Shown: one piece after another, positions 33,501 through 48,500 of the stretch | How positions within the stretch are numbered: the stretch's first letter is position 1 | Layout: the number at the start of each line of letters is the position of its first letter | Origin: Meloidogyne chitwoodi | Taxonomy: Eukaryota > Nematoda > Chromadorea > Rhabditida > Meloidogynidae | Assembly: GCA_015183035.1 (NCBI GenBank) | Contig: JACZZP010000018.1 | Span: 1,943,199-2,007,198 of the forward strand | Reading direction: 5' to 3' | DNA length: 64,000 bases | The notes under the pieces: generated by a model | What the model was told of the DNA's origin: nothing | Seen by the model: the letters and a program-made list of their open reading frames with translations, nothing else | Databases searched by the model: none | Position numbers and translations under genes: made by a program

Positions 33501-36500
33501 CAAACCTTTAAGCTTCAAAAGGTACAGAAGAGACCAGATACGGTCACATCCAAGCATTAGAGCTTCAATAGGTGTAGAAGAGACAAGCCACTTCCACTTT
33601 GGAGAGCTTGGGTTTTGGCTGGGTGTAAACAGGGAGATGGGGGGAACAAATTTATTAACTTTTTATTTCTTTGGTATTTCTTCAAATTTTTTTCTTTTAT
33701 TATGATTCTCATTCTATATTCTTCATTCTTAAGCAAAAATTATCAACCTTTAACAGAACAGTCAAAAGTTGCAAGTTGCTGAATATATAAATTTTTTGGG
33801 GGAGAATGACTATTTTGAATTTTTGTAAAAAAAATCTGTAGGTAAGTTTCGTATGAGTCATATCTCATTCGAAAGAGGATGAAGAGCTGAATGGAACAAG
33901 CTATGGAAATCAATCAACTTACAGACAGAACTCGAGAAACAGGTTCATGAACATTTGAATTTTTTGGGGGAGAACTACTATTTTGAATTTTTGTAAAAAA
34001 ATTTCTGTAGGTAAGTTTCGGATGAGTCATATCTCATTCGAAAGAGGATGAAGAGCTGAATGGAACAAGCTATGGAAATCAATCAACTTACAGACAGAAC
34101 TCGAGAAACAGGTTCATGAACATAGAAATATTTTTTGGTGAAAAAATTTTTTAAATTGAAAAATTTTTTTATTCCAATGTTAAATTATACTGAATTTGGT
34201 ATCATTCGAAAGAGCTTGAAAAGCTGTATCGAATGAGTTATTTATTTAAAATTCTAACGAGTAGAATTCGAGAACCAGGTCCATGAACATTTGAATTTTT
34301 TGGGGAGAATAAATTTTTTAAATTGAAAAATTTTTTTATCCCTCTATAAGATTATTCTAAATTTGGTATCATTCGAAAGAGCTTAAAGAGCTGTATCGAA
34401 TGAGCTATGAAAATCAAAAATCGTATTAGTTTTTGAGAACCAAGTCCATGAACATTGGAATTTTTTGGGGGAAGGAATATTTAAAACTTCGATAAAAAAA
34501 TTTCCTCCGAATCATATTCGCTGTAATTTGTATCATTTGTAGAGCTCGAAAAACTGAATCGAATGAGCTATGATAGACCACCTAAATAAGAAGGCTTTGA
34601 GAGATATGATTTTTTGAAGAAAAATTTGGGGGAGGAATATTTTTGAACTTTTATAAAAAAAATTCCATCGTTGGAAATTTGCTGAATTTAGTATCATTTG
34701 AAAGAGCTTAAAGAGCTGAATCGAATGAGCTATAAAATTCAAAAATCCATCGACTAGTTTTTGAGAAAAAATTTTTTGAAAATAGAAGGAGTAAAGGAAC
34801 ACCCTTTTCTACCTTTAAGTTTCATTGGGTGTATAAAAAATTAAACTCCAAACCTTTAAGCTTCAAAAGGTACAGAAGAGACCAGATACGGTCACATCCA
34901 AGCATTAGAGCTTCAATAGGTGTAGAAGAGACAAGCCACTTCCACTTTGGAGAGCTTGGGTTTTGGCTGGGTGTAAACAGGGAGATGGGGGGAACAAATT
35001 TATTAACTTTTTATTTCTTTGGTATTTCTTCAAATTTTTTTCTTTTATTATGATTCTCATTCTATATTCTTCATTCTTAAGCAAAAATTATCAACCTTTA
35101 ACAGAACAGTCAAAAGTTGCAAGTTGCTGAATATATAAATTTTTTGGGGGAGAATGACTATTTTGAATTTTTGTAAAAAAAATCTGTAGGTAAGTTTCGT
35201 ATGAGTCATATCTCATTCGAAAGAGGATGAAGAGCTGAATGGAACAAGCTATGGAAATCAATCAACTTACAGACAGAACTCGAGAAACAGGTTCATGAAC
35301 ATTTGAATTTTTTGGGGGAGAACTACTATTTTGAATTTTTGTAAAAAAATTTCTGTAGGTAAGTTTCGGATGAGTCATATCTCATTCGAAAGAGGATGAA
35401 GAGCTGAATGGAACAAGCTATGGAAATCAATCAACTTACAGACAGAACTCGAGAAACAGGTTCATGAACATAGAAATATTTTTTGGTGAAAAAATTTTTT
35501 AAATTGAAAAATTTTTTTATTCCAATGTTAAATTATACTGAATTTGGTATCATTCGAAAGAGCTTGAAAAGCTGTATCGAATGAGTTATTTATTTAAAAT
35601 TCTAACGAGTAGAATTCGAGAACCAGGTCCATGAACATTTGAATTTTTTGGGGAGAATAAATTTTTTAAATTGAAAAATTTTTTTATCCCTCTATAAGAT
35701 TATTCTAAATTTGGTATCATTCGAAAGAGCTTAAAGAGCTGTATCGAATGAGCTATGAAAATCAAAAATCGTATTAGTTTTTGAGAACCAAGTCCATGAA
35801 CATTGGAATTTTTTGGGGGAAGGAATATTTAAAACTTCGATAAAAAAATTTCCTCCGAATCATATTCGCTGTAATTTGTATCATTTGTAGAGCTCGAAAA
35901 ACTGAATCGAATGAGCTATGATAGACCACCTAAATAAGAAGGCTTTGAGAGATATGATTTTTTGAAGAAAAATTTGGGGGAGGAATATTTTTGAACTTTT
36001 ATAAAAAAAATTCCATCGTTGGAAATTTGCTGAATTTAGTATCATTTGAAAGAGCTTAAAGAGCTGAATCGAATGAGCTATAAAATTCAAAAATCCATCG
36101 ACTAGTTTTTGAGAAAAAATTTTTTGAAAATAGAAGGAGTAAAGGAACACCCTTTTCTACCTTTAAGTTTCATTGGGTGTATAAAAAATTAAACTCCAAA
36201 CCTTTAAGCTTCAAAAGGTACAGAAGAGACCAGATACGGTCACATCCAAGCATTAGAGCTTCAATAGGTGTAGAAGAGACAAGCCACTTCCACTTTGGAG
36301 AGCTTGGGTTTTGGCTGGGTGTAAACAGGGAGATGGGGGGAACAAATTTATTAACTTTTTATTTCTTTGGTATTTCTTCAAATTTTTTTCTTTTATTATG
36401 ATTCTCATTCTATATTCTTCATTCTTAAGCAAAAATTATCAACCTTTAACAGAACAGTCAAAAGTTGCAAGTTGCTGAATATATAAATTTTTTGGGGGAG

Positions 36501-39500
36501 AATGACTATTTTGAATTTTTGTAAAAAAAATCTGTAGGTAAGTTTCGTATGAGTCATATCTCATTCGAAAGAGGATGAAGAGCTGAATGGAACAAGCTAT
36601 GGAAATCAATCAACTTACAGACAGAACTCGAGAAACAGGTTCATGAACATTTGAATTTTTTGGGGGAGAACTACTATTTTGAATTTTTGTAAAAAAATTT
36701 CTGTAGGTAAGTTTCGGATGAGTCATATCTCATTCGAAAGAGGATGAAGAGCTGAATGGAACAAGCTATGGAAATCAATCAACTTACAGACAGAACTCGA
36801 GAAACAGGTTCATGAACATAGAAATATTTTTTGGTGAAAAAATTTTTTAAATTGAAAAATTTTTTTATTCCAATGTTAAATTATACTGAATTTGGTATCA
36901 TTCGAAAGAGCTTGAAAAGCTGTATCGAATGAGTTATTTATTTAAAATTCTAACGAGTAGAATTCGAGAACCAGGTCCATGAACATTTGAATTTTTTGGG
37001 GAGAATAAATTTTTTAAATTGAAAAATTTTTTTATCCCTCTATAAGATTATTCTAAATTTGGTATCATTCGAAAGAGCTTAAAGAGCTGTATCGAATGAG
37101 CTATGAAAATCAAAAATCGTATTAGTTTTTGAGAACCAAGTCCATGAACATTGGAATTTTTTGGGGGAAGGAATATTTAAAACTTCGATAAAAAAATTTC
37201 CTCCGAATCATATTCGCTGTAATTTGTATCATTTGTAGAGCTCGAAAAACTGAATCGAATGAGCTATGATAGACCACCTAAATAAGAAGGCTTTGAGAGA
37301 TATGATTTTTTGAAGAAAAATTTGGGGGAGGAATATTTTTGAACTTTTATAAAAAAAATTCCATCGTTGGAAATTTGCTGAATTTAGTATCATTTGAAAG
37401 AGCTTAAAGAGCTGAATCGAATGAGCTATAAAATTCAAAAATCCATCGACTAGTTTTTGAGAAAAAATTTTTTGAAAATAGAAGGAGTAAAGGAACACCC
37501 TTTTCTACCTTTAAGTTTCATTGGGTGTATAAAAAATTAAACTCCAAACCTTTAAGCTTCAAAAGGTACAGAAGAGACCAGATACGGTCACATCCAAGCA
37601 TTAGAGCTTCAATAGGTGTAGAAGAGACAAGCCACTTCCACTTTGGAGAGCTTGGGTTTTGGCTGGGTGTAAACAGGGAGATGGGGGGAACAAATTTATT
37701 AACTTTTTATTTCTTTGGTATTTCTTCAAATTTTTTTCTTTTATTATGATTCTCATTCTATATTCTTCATTCTTAAGCAAAAATTATCAACCTTTAACAG
37801 AACAGTCAAAAGTTGCAAGTTGCTGAATATATAAATTTTTTGGGGGAGAATGACTATTTTGAATTTTTGTAAAAAAAATCTGTAGGTAAGTTTCGTATGA
37901 GTCATATCTCATTCGAAAGAGGATGAAGAGCTGAATGGAACAAGCTATGGAAATCAATCAACTTACAGACAGAACTCGAGAAACAGGTTCATGAACATTT
38001 GAATTTTTTGGGGGAGAACTACTATTTTGAATTTTTGTAAAAAAATTTCTGTAGGTAAGTTTCGGATGAGTCATATCTCATTCGAAAGAGGATGAAGAGC
38101 TGAATGGAACAAGCTATGGAAATCAATCAACTTACAGACAGAACTCGAGAAACAGGTTCATGAACATAGAAATATTTTTTGGTGAAAAAATTTTTTAAAT
38201 TGAAAAATTTTTTTATTCCAATGTTAAATTATACTGAATTTGGTATCATTCGAAAGAGCTTGAAAAGCTGTATCGAATGAGTTATTTATTTAAAATTCTA
38301 ACGAGTAGAATTCGAGAACCAGGTCCATGAACATTTGAATTTTTTGGGGAGAATAAATTTTTTAAATTGAAAAATTTTTTTATCCCTCTATAAGATTATT
38401 CTAAATTTGGTATCATTCGAAAGAGCTTAAAGAGCTGTATCGAATGAGCTATGAAAATCAAAAATCGTATTAGTTTTTGAGAACCAAGTCCATGAACATT
38501 GGAATTTTTTGGGGGAAGGAATATTTAAAACTTCGATAAAAAAATTTCCTCCGAATCATATTCGCTGTAATTTGTATCATTTGTAGAGCTCGAAAAACTG
38601 AATCGAATGAGCTATGATAGACCACCTAAATAAGAAGGCTTTGAGAGATATGATTTTTTGAAGAAAAATTTGGGGGAGGAATATTTTTGAACTTTTATAA
38701 AAAAAATTCCATCGTTGGAAATTTGCTGAATTTAGTATCATTTGAAAGAGCTTAAAGAGCTGAATCGAATGAGCTATAAAATTCAAAAATCCATCGACTA
38801 GTTTTTGAGAAAAAATTTTTTGAAAATAGAAGGAGTAAAGGAACACCCTTTTCTACCTTTAAGTTTCATTGGGTGTATAAAAAATTAAACTCCAAACCTT
38901 TAAGCTTCAAAAGGTACAGAAGAGACCAGATACGGTCACATCCAAGCATTAGAGCTTCAATAGGTGTAGAAGAGACAAGCCACTTCCACTTTGGAGAGCT
39001 TGGGTTTTGGCTGGGTGTAAACAGGGAGATGGGGGGAACAAATTTATTAACTTTTTATTTCTTTGGTATTTCTTCAAATTTTTTTCTTTTATTATGATTC
39101 TCATTCTATATTCTTCATTCTTAAGCAAAAATTATCAACCTTTAACAGAACAGTCAAAAGTTGCAAGTTGCTGAATATATAAATTTTTTGGGGGAGAATG
39201 ACTATTTTGAATTTTTGTAAAAAAAATCTGTAGGTAAGTTTCGTATGAGTCATATCTCATTCGAAAGAGGATGAAGAGCTGAATGGAACAAGCTATGGAA
39301 ATCAATCAACTTACAGACAGAACTCGAGAAACAGGTTCATGAACATTTGAATTTTTTGGGGGAGAACTACTATTTTGAATTTTTGTAAAAAAATTTCTGT
39401 AGGTAAGTTTCGGATGAGTCATATCTCATTCGAAAGAGGATGAAGAGCTGAATGGAACAAGCTATGGAAATCAATCAACTTACAGACAGAACTCGAGAAA

Positions 39501-42500
39501 CAGGTTCATGAACATAGAAATATTTTTTGGTGAAAAAATTTTTTAAATTGAAAAATTTTTTTATTCCAATGTTAAATTATACTGAATTTGGTATCATTCG
39601 AAAGAGCTTGAAAAGCTGTATCGAATGAGTTATTTATTTAAAATTCTAACGAGTAGAATTCGAGAACCAGGTCCATGAACATTTGAATTTTTTGGGGAGA
39701 ATAAATTTTTTAAATTGAAAAATTTTTTTATCCCTCTATAAGATTATTCTAAATTTGGTATCATTCGAAAGAGCTTAAAGAGCTGTATCGAATGAGCTAT
39801 GAAAATCAAAAATCGTATTAGTTTTTGAGAACCAAGTCCATGAACATTGGAATTTTTTGGGGGAAGGAATATTTAAAACTTCGATAAAAAAATTTCCTCC
39901 GAATCATATTCGCTGTAATTTGTATCATTTGTAGAGCTCGAAAAACTGAATCGAATGAGCTATGATAGACCACCTAAATAAGAAGGCTTTGAGAGATATG
40001 ATTTTTTGAAGAAAAATTTGGGGGAGGAATATTTTTGAACTTTTATAAAAAAAATTCCATCGTTGGAAATTTGCTGAATTTAGTATCATTTGAAAGAGCT
40101 TAAAGAGCTGAATCGAATGAGCTATAAAATTCAAAAATCCATCGACTAGTTTTTGAGAAAAAATTTTTTGAAAATAGAAGGAGTAAAGGAACACCCTTTT
40201 CTACCTTTAAGTTTCATTGGGTGTATAAAAAATTAAACTCCAAACCTTTAAGCTTCAAAAGGTACAGAAGAGACCAGATACGGTCACATCCAAGCATTAG
40301 AGCTTCAATAGGTGTAGAAGAGACAAGCCACTTCCACTTTGGAGAGCTTGGGTTTTGGCTGGGTGTAAACAGGGAGATGGGGGGAACAAATTTATTAACT
40401 TTTTATTTCTTTGGTATTTCTTCAAATTTTTTTCTTTTATTATGATTCTCATTCTATATTCTTCATTCTTAAGCAAAAATTATCAACCTTTAACAGAACA
40501 GTCAAAAGTTGCAAGTTGCTGAATATATAAATTTTTTGGGGGAGAATGACTATTTTGAATTTTTGTAAAAAAAATCTGTAGGTAAGTTTCGTATGAGTCA
40601 TATCTCATTCGAAAGAGGATGAAGAGCTGAATGGAACAAGCTATGGAAATCAATCAACTTACAGACAGAACTCGAGAAACAGGTTCATGAACATTTGAAT
40701 TTTTTGGGGGAGAACTACTATTTTGAATTTTTGTAAAAAAATTTCTGTAGGTAAGTTTCGGATGAGTCATATCTCATTCGAAAGAGGATGAAGAGCTGAA
40801 TGGAACAAGCTATGGAAATCAATCAACTTACAGACAGAACTCGAGAAACAGGTTCATGAACATAGAAATATTTTTTGGTGAAAAAATTTTTTAAATTGAA
40901 AAATTTTTTTATTCCAATGTTAAATTATACTGAATTTGGTATCATTCGAAAGAGCTTGAAAAGCTGTATCGAATGAGTTATTTATTTAAAATTCTAACGA
41001 GTAGAATTCGAGAACCAGGTCCATGAACATTTGAATTTTTTGGGGAGAATAAATTTTTTAAATTGAAAAATTTTTTTATCCCTCTATAAGATTATTCTAA
41101 ATTTGGTATCATTCGAAAGAGCTTAAAGAGCTGTATCGAATGAGCTATGAAAATCAAAAATCGTATTAGTTTTTGAGAACCAAGTCCATGAACATTGGAA
41201 TTTTTTGGGGGAAGGAATATTTAAAACTTCGATAAAAAAATTTCCTCCGAATCATATTCGCTGTAATTTGTATCATTTGTAGAGCTCGAAAAACTGAATC
41301 GAATGAGCTATGATAGACCACCTAAATAAGAAGGCTTTGAGAGATATGATTTTTTGAAGAAAAATTTGGGGGAGGAATATTTTTGAACTTTTATAAAAAA
41401 AATTCCATCGTTGGAAATTTGCTGAATTTAGTATCATTTGAAAGAGCTTAAAGAGCTGAATCGAATGAGCTATAAAATTCAAAAATCCATCGACTAGTTT
41501 TTGAGAAAAAATTTTTTGAAAATAGAAGGAGTAAAGGAACACCCTTTTCTACCTTTAAGTTTCATTGGGTGTATAAAAAATTAAACTCCAAACCTTTAAG
41601 CTTCAAAAGGTACAGAAGAGACCAGATACGGTCACATCCAAGCATTAGAGCTTCAATAGGTGTAGAAGAGACAAGCCACTTCCACTTTGGAGAGCTTGGG
41701 TTTTGGCTGGGTGTAAACAGGGAGATGGGGGGAACAAATTTATTAACTTTTTATTTCTTTGGTATTTCTTCAAATTTTTTTCTTTTATTATGATTCTCAT
41801 TCTATATTCTTCATTCTTAAGCAAAAATTATCAACCTTTAACAGAACAGTCAAAAGTTGCAAGTTGCTGAATATATAAATTTTTTGGGGGAGAATGACTA
41901 TTTTGAATTTTTGTAAAAAAAATCTGTAGGTAAGTTTCGTATGAGTCATATCTCATTCGAAAGAGGATGAAGAGCTGAATGGAACAAGCTATGGAAATCA
42001 ATCAACTTACAGACAGAACTCGAGAAACAGGTTCATGAACATTTGAATTTTTTGGGGGAGAACTACTATTTTGAATTTTTGTAAAAAAATTTCTGTAGGT
42101 AAGTTTCGGATGAGTCATATCTCATTCGAAAGAGGATGAAGAGCTGAATGGAACAAGCTATGGAAATCAATCAACTTACAGACAGAACTCGAGAAACAGG
42201 TTCATGAACATAGAAATATTTTTTGGTGAAAAAATTTTTTAAATTGAAAAATTTTTTTATTCCAATGTTAAATTATACTGAATTTGGTATCATTCGAAAG
42301 AGCTTGAAAAGCTGTATCGAATGAGTTATTTATTTAAAATTCTAACGAGTAGAATTCGAGAACCAGGTCCATGAACATTTGAATTTTTTGGGGAGAATAA
42401 ATTTTTTAAATTGAAAAATTTTTTTATCCCTCTATAAGATTATTCTAAATTTGGTATCATTCGAAAGAGCTTAAAGAGCTGTATCGAATGAGCTATGAAA

Positions 42501-45500
42501 ATCAAAAATCGTATTAGTTTTTGAGAACCAAGTCCATGAACATTGGAATTTTTTGGGGGAAGGAATATTTAAAACTTCGATAAAAAAATTTCCTCCGAAT
42601 CATATTCGCTGTAATTTGTATCATTTGTAGAGCTCGAAAAACTGAATCGAATGAGCTATGATAGACCACCTAAATAAGAAGGCTTTGAGAGATATGATTT
42701 TTTGAAGAAAAATTTGGGGGAGGAATATTTTTGAACTTTTATAAAAAAAATTCCATCGTTGGAAATTTGCTGAATTTAGTATCATTTGAAAGAGCTTAAA
42801 GAGCTGAATCGAATGAGCTATAAAATTCAAAAATCCATCGACTAGTTTTTGAGAAAAAATTTTTTGAAAATAGAAGGAGTAAAGGAACACCCTTTTCTAC
42901 CTTTAAGTTTCATTGGGTGTATAAAAAATTAAACTCCAAACCTTTAAGCTTCAAAAGGTACAGAAGAGACCAGATACGGTCACATCCAAGCATTAGAGCT
43001 TCAATAGGTGTAGAAGAGACAAGCCACTTCCACTTTGGAGAGCTTGGGTTTTGGCTGGGTGTAAACAGGGAGATGGGGGGAACAAATTTATTAACTTTTT
43101 ATTTCTTTGGTATTTCTTCAAATTTTTTTCTTTTATTATGATTCTCATTCTATATTCTTCATTCTTAAGCAAAAATTATCAACCTTTAACAGAACAGTCA
43201 AAAGTTGCAAGTTGCTGAATATATAAATTTTTTGGGGGAGAATGACTATTTTGAATTTTTGTAAAAAAAATCTGTAGGTAAGTTTCGTATGAGTCATATC
43301 TCATTCGAAAGAGGATGAAGAGCTGAATGGAACAAGCTATGGAAATCAATCAACTTACAGACAGAACTCGAGAAACAGGTTCATGAACATTTGAATTTTT
43401 TGGGGGAGAACTACTATTTTGAATTTTTGTAAAAAAATTTCTGTAGGTAAGTTTCGGATGAGTCATATCTCATTCGAAAGAGGATGAAGAGCTGAATGGA
43501 ACAAGCTATGGAAATCAATCAACTTACAGACAGAACTCGAGAAACAGGTTCATGAACATAGAAATATTTTTTGGTGAAAAAATTTTTTAAATTGAAAAAT
43601 TTTTTTTATTCCAATGTTAAATTATACTGAATTTGGTATCATTCGAAAGAGCTTGAAAAGCTGTATCGAATGAGTTATTTATTTAAAATTCTAACGAGTA
43701 GAATTCGAGAACCAGGTCCATGAACATTTGAATTTTTTGGGGAGAATAAATTTTTTAAATTGAAAAATTTTTTTATCCCTCTATAAGATTATTCTAAATT
43801 TGGTATCATTCGAAAGAGCTTAAAGAGCTGTATCGAATGAGCTATGAAAATCAAAAATCGTATTAGTTTTTGAGAACCAAGTCCATGAACATTGGAATTT
43901 TTTGGGGGAAGGAATATTTAAAACTTCGATAAAAAAATTTCCTCCGAATCATATTCGCTGTAATTTGTATCATTTGTAGAGCTCGAAAAACTGAATCGAA
44001 TGAGCTATGATAGACCACCTAAATAAGAAGGCTTTGAGAGATATGATTTTTTGAAGAAAAATTTGGGGGAGGAATATTTTTGAACTTTTATAAAAAAAAT
44101 TCCATCGTTGGAAATTTGCTGAATTTAGTATCATTTGAAAGAGCTTAAAGAGCTGAATCGAATGAGCTATAAAATTCAAAAATCCATCGACTAGTTTTTG
44201 AGAAAAAATTTTTTGAAAATAGAAGGAGTAAAGGAACACCCTTTTCTACCTTTAAGTTTCATTGGGTGTATAAAAAATTAAACTCCAAACCTTTAAGCTT
44301 CAAAAGGTACAGAAGAGACCAGATACGGTCACATCCAAGCATTAGAGCTTCAATAGGTGTAGAAGAGACAAGCCACTTCCACTTTGGAGAGCTTGGGTTT
44401 TGGCTGGGTGTAAACAGGGAGATGGGGGGAACAAATTTATTAACTTTTTATTTCTTTGGTATTTCTTCAAATTTTTTTCTTTTATTATGATTCTCATTCT
44501 ATATTCTTCATTCTTAAGCAAAAATTATCAACCTTTAACAGAACAGTCAAAAGTTGCAAGTTGCTGAATATATAAATTTTTTGGGGGAGAATGACTATTT
44601 TGAATTTTTGTAAAAAAAATCTGTAGGTAAGTTTCGTATGAGTCATATCTCATTCGAAAGAGGATGAAGAGCTGAATGGAACAAGCTATGGAAATCAATC
44701 AACTTACAGACAGAACTCGAGAAACAGGTTCATGAACATTTGAATTTTTTGGGGGAGAACTACTATTTTGAATTTTTGTAAAAAAATTTCTGTAGGTAAG
44801 TTTCGGATGAGTCATATCTCATTCGAAAGAGGATGAAGAGCTGAATGGAACAAGCTATGGAAATCAATCAACTTACAGACAGAACTCGAGAAACAGGTTC
44901 ATGAACATAGAAATATTTTTTGGTGAAAAAATTTTTTAAATTGAAAAATTTTTTTATTCCAATGTTAAATTATACTGAATTTGGTATCATTCGAAAGAGC
45001 TTGAAAAGCTGTATCGAATGAGTTATTTATTTAAAATTCTAACGAGTAGAATTCGAGAACCAGGTCCATGAACATTTGAATTTTTTGGGGAGAATAAATT
45101 TTTTAAATTGAAAAATTTTTTTATCCCTCTATAAGATTATTCTAAATTTGGTATCATTCGAAAGAGCTTAAAGAGCTGTATCGAATGAGCTATGAAAATC
45201 AAAAATCGTATTAGTTTTTGAGAACCAAGTCCATGAACATTGGAATTTTTTGGGGGAAGGAATATTTAAAACTTCGATAAAAAAATTTCCTCCGAATCAT
45301 ATTCGCTGTAATTTGTATCATTTGTAGAGCTCGAAAAACTGAATCGAATGAGCTATGATAGACCACCTAAATAAGAAGGCTTTGAGAGATATGATTTTTT
45401 GAAGAAAAATTTGGGGGAGGAATATTTTTGAACTTTTATAAAAAAAATTCCATCGTTGGAAATTTGCTGAATTTAGTATCATTTGAAAGAGCTTAAAGAG

Positions 45501-48500
45501 CTGAATCGAATGAGCTATAAAATTCAAAAATCCATCGACTAGTTTTTGAGAAAAAATTTTTTGAAAATAGAAGGAGTAAAGGAACACCCTTTTCTACCTT
45601 TAAGTTTCATTGGGTGTATAAAAAATTAAACTCCAAACCTTTAAGCTTCAAAAGGTACAGAAGAGACCAGATACGGTCACATCCAAGCATTAGAGCTTCA
45701 ATAGGTGTAGAAGAGACAAGCCACTTCCACTTTGGAGAGCTTGGGTTTTGGCTGGGTGTAAACAGGGAGATGGGGGGAACAAATTTATTAACTTTTTATT
45801 TCTTTGGTATTTCTTCAAATTTTTTTCTTTTATTATGATTCTCATTCTATATTCTTCATTCTTAAGCAAAAATTATCAACCTTTAACAGAACAGTCAAAA
45901 GTTGCAAGTTGCTGAATATATAAATTTTTTGGGGGAGAATGACTATTTTGAATTTTTGTAAAAAAAATCTGTAGGTAAGTTTCGTATGAGTCATATCTCA
46001 TTCGAAAGAGGATGAAGAGCTGAATGGAACAAGCTATGGAAATCAATCAACTTACAGACAGAACTCGAGAAACAGGTTCATGAACATTTGAATTTTTTGG
46101 GGGAGAACTACTATTTTGAATTTTTGTAAAAAAATTTCTGTAGGTAAGTTTCGGATGAGTCATATCTCATTCGAAAGAGGATGAAGAGCTGAATGGAACA
46201 AGCTATGGAAATCAATCAACTTACAGACAGAACTCGAGAAACAGGTTCATGAACATAGAAATATTTTTTGGTGAAAAAATTTTTTAAATTGAAAAATTTT
46301 TTTATTCCAATGTTAAATTATACTGAATTTGGTATCATTCGAAAGAGCTTGAAAAGCTGTATCGAATGAGTTATTTATTTAAAATTCTAACGAGTAGAAT
46401 TCGAGAACCAGGTCCATGAACATTTGAATTTTTTGGGGAGAATAAATTTTTTAAATTGAAAAATTTTTTTATCCCTCTATAAGATTATTCTAAATTTGGT
46501 ATCATTCGAAAGAGCTTAAAGAGCTGTATCGAATGAGCTATGAAAATCAAAAATCGTATTAGTTTTTGAGAACCAAGTCCATGAACATTGGAATTTTTTG
46601 GGGGAAGGAATATTTAAAACTTCGATAAAAAAATTTCCTCCGAATCATATTCGCTGTAATTTGTATCATTTGTAGAGCTCGAAAAACTGAATCGAATGAG
46701 CTATGATAGACCACCTAAATAAGAAGGCTTTGAGAGATATGATTTTTTGAAGAAAAATTTGGGGGAGGAATATTTTTGAACTTTTATAAAAAAAATTCCA
46801 TCGTTGGAAATTTGCTGAATTTAGTATCATTTGAAAGAGCTTAAAGAGCTGAATCGAATGAGCTATAAAATTCAAAAATCCATCGACTAGTTTTTGAGAA
46901 AAAATTTTTTGAAAATAGAAGGAGTAAAGGAACACCCTTTTCTACCTTTAAGTTTCATTGGGTGTATAAAAAATTAAACTCCAAACCTTTAAGCTTCAAA
47001 AGGTACAGAAGAGACCAGATACGGTCACATCCAAGCATTAGAGCTTCAATAGGTGTAGAAGAGACAAGCCACTTCCACTTTGGAGAGCTTGGGTTTTGGC
47101 TGGGTGTAAACAGGGAGATGGGGGGAACAAATTTATTAACTTTTTATTTCTTTGGTATTTCTTCAAATTTTTTTCTTTTATTATGATTCTCATTCTATAT
47201 TCTTCATTCTTAAGCAAAAATTATCAACCTTTAACAGAACAGTCAAAAGTTGCAAGTTGCTGAATATATAAATTTTTTGGGGGAGAATGACTATTTTGAA
47301 TTTTTGTAAAAAAAATCTGTAGGTAAGTTTCGTATGAGTCATATCTCATTCGAAAGAGGATGAAGAGCTGAATGGAACAAGCTATGGAAATCAATCAACT
47401 TACAGACAGAACTCGAGAAACAGGTTCATGAACATTTGAATTTTTTGGGGGAGAACTACTATTTTGAATTTTTGTAAAAAAATTTCTGTAGGTAAGTTTC
47501 GGATGAGTCATATCTCATTCGAAAGAGGATGAAGAGCTGAATGGAACAAGCTATGGAAATCAATCAACTTACAGACAGAACTCGAGAAACAGGTTCATGA
47601 ACATAGAAATATTTTTTGGTGAAAAAATTTTTTAAATTGAAAAATTTTTTTATTCCAATGTTAAATTATACTGAATTTGGTATCATTCGAAAGAGCTTGA
47701 AAAGCTGTATCGAATGAGTTATTTATTTAAAATTCTAACGAGTAGAATTCGAGAACCAGGTCCATGAACATTTGAATTTTTTGGGGAGAATAAATTTTTT
47801 AAATTGAAAAATTTTTTTATCCCTCTATAAGATTATTCTAAATTTGGTATCATTCGAAAGAGCTTAAAGAGCTGTATCGAATGAGCTATGAAAATCAAAA
47901 ATCGTATTAGTTTTTGAGAACCAAGTCCATGAACATTGGAATTTTTTGGGGGAAGGAATATTTAAAACTTCGATAAAAAAATTTCCTCCGAATCATATTC
48001 GCTGTAATTTGTATCATTTGTAGAGCTCGAAAAACTGAATCGAATGAGCTATGATAGACCACCTAAATAAGAAGGCTTTGAGAGATATGATTTTTTGAAG
48101 AAAAATTTGGGGGAGGAATATTTTTGAACTTTTATAAAAAAAATTCCATCGTTGGAAATTTGCTGAATTTAGTATCATTTGAAAGAGCTTAAAGAGCTGA
48201 ATCGAATGAGCTATAAAATTCAAAAATCCATCGACTAGTTTTTGAGAAAAAATTTTTTGAAAATAGAAGGAGTAAAGGAACACCCTTTTCTACCTTTAAG
48301 TTTCATTGGGTGTATAAAAAATTAAACTCCAAACCTTTAAGCTTCAAAAGGTACAGAAGAGACCAGATACGGTCACATCCAAGCATTAGAGCTTCAATAG
48401 GTGTAGAAGAGACAAGCCACTTCCACTTTGGAGAGCTTGGGTTTTGGCTGGGTGTAAACAGGGAGATGGGGGGAACAAATTTATTAACTTTTTATTTCTT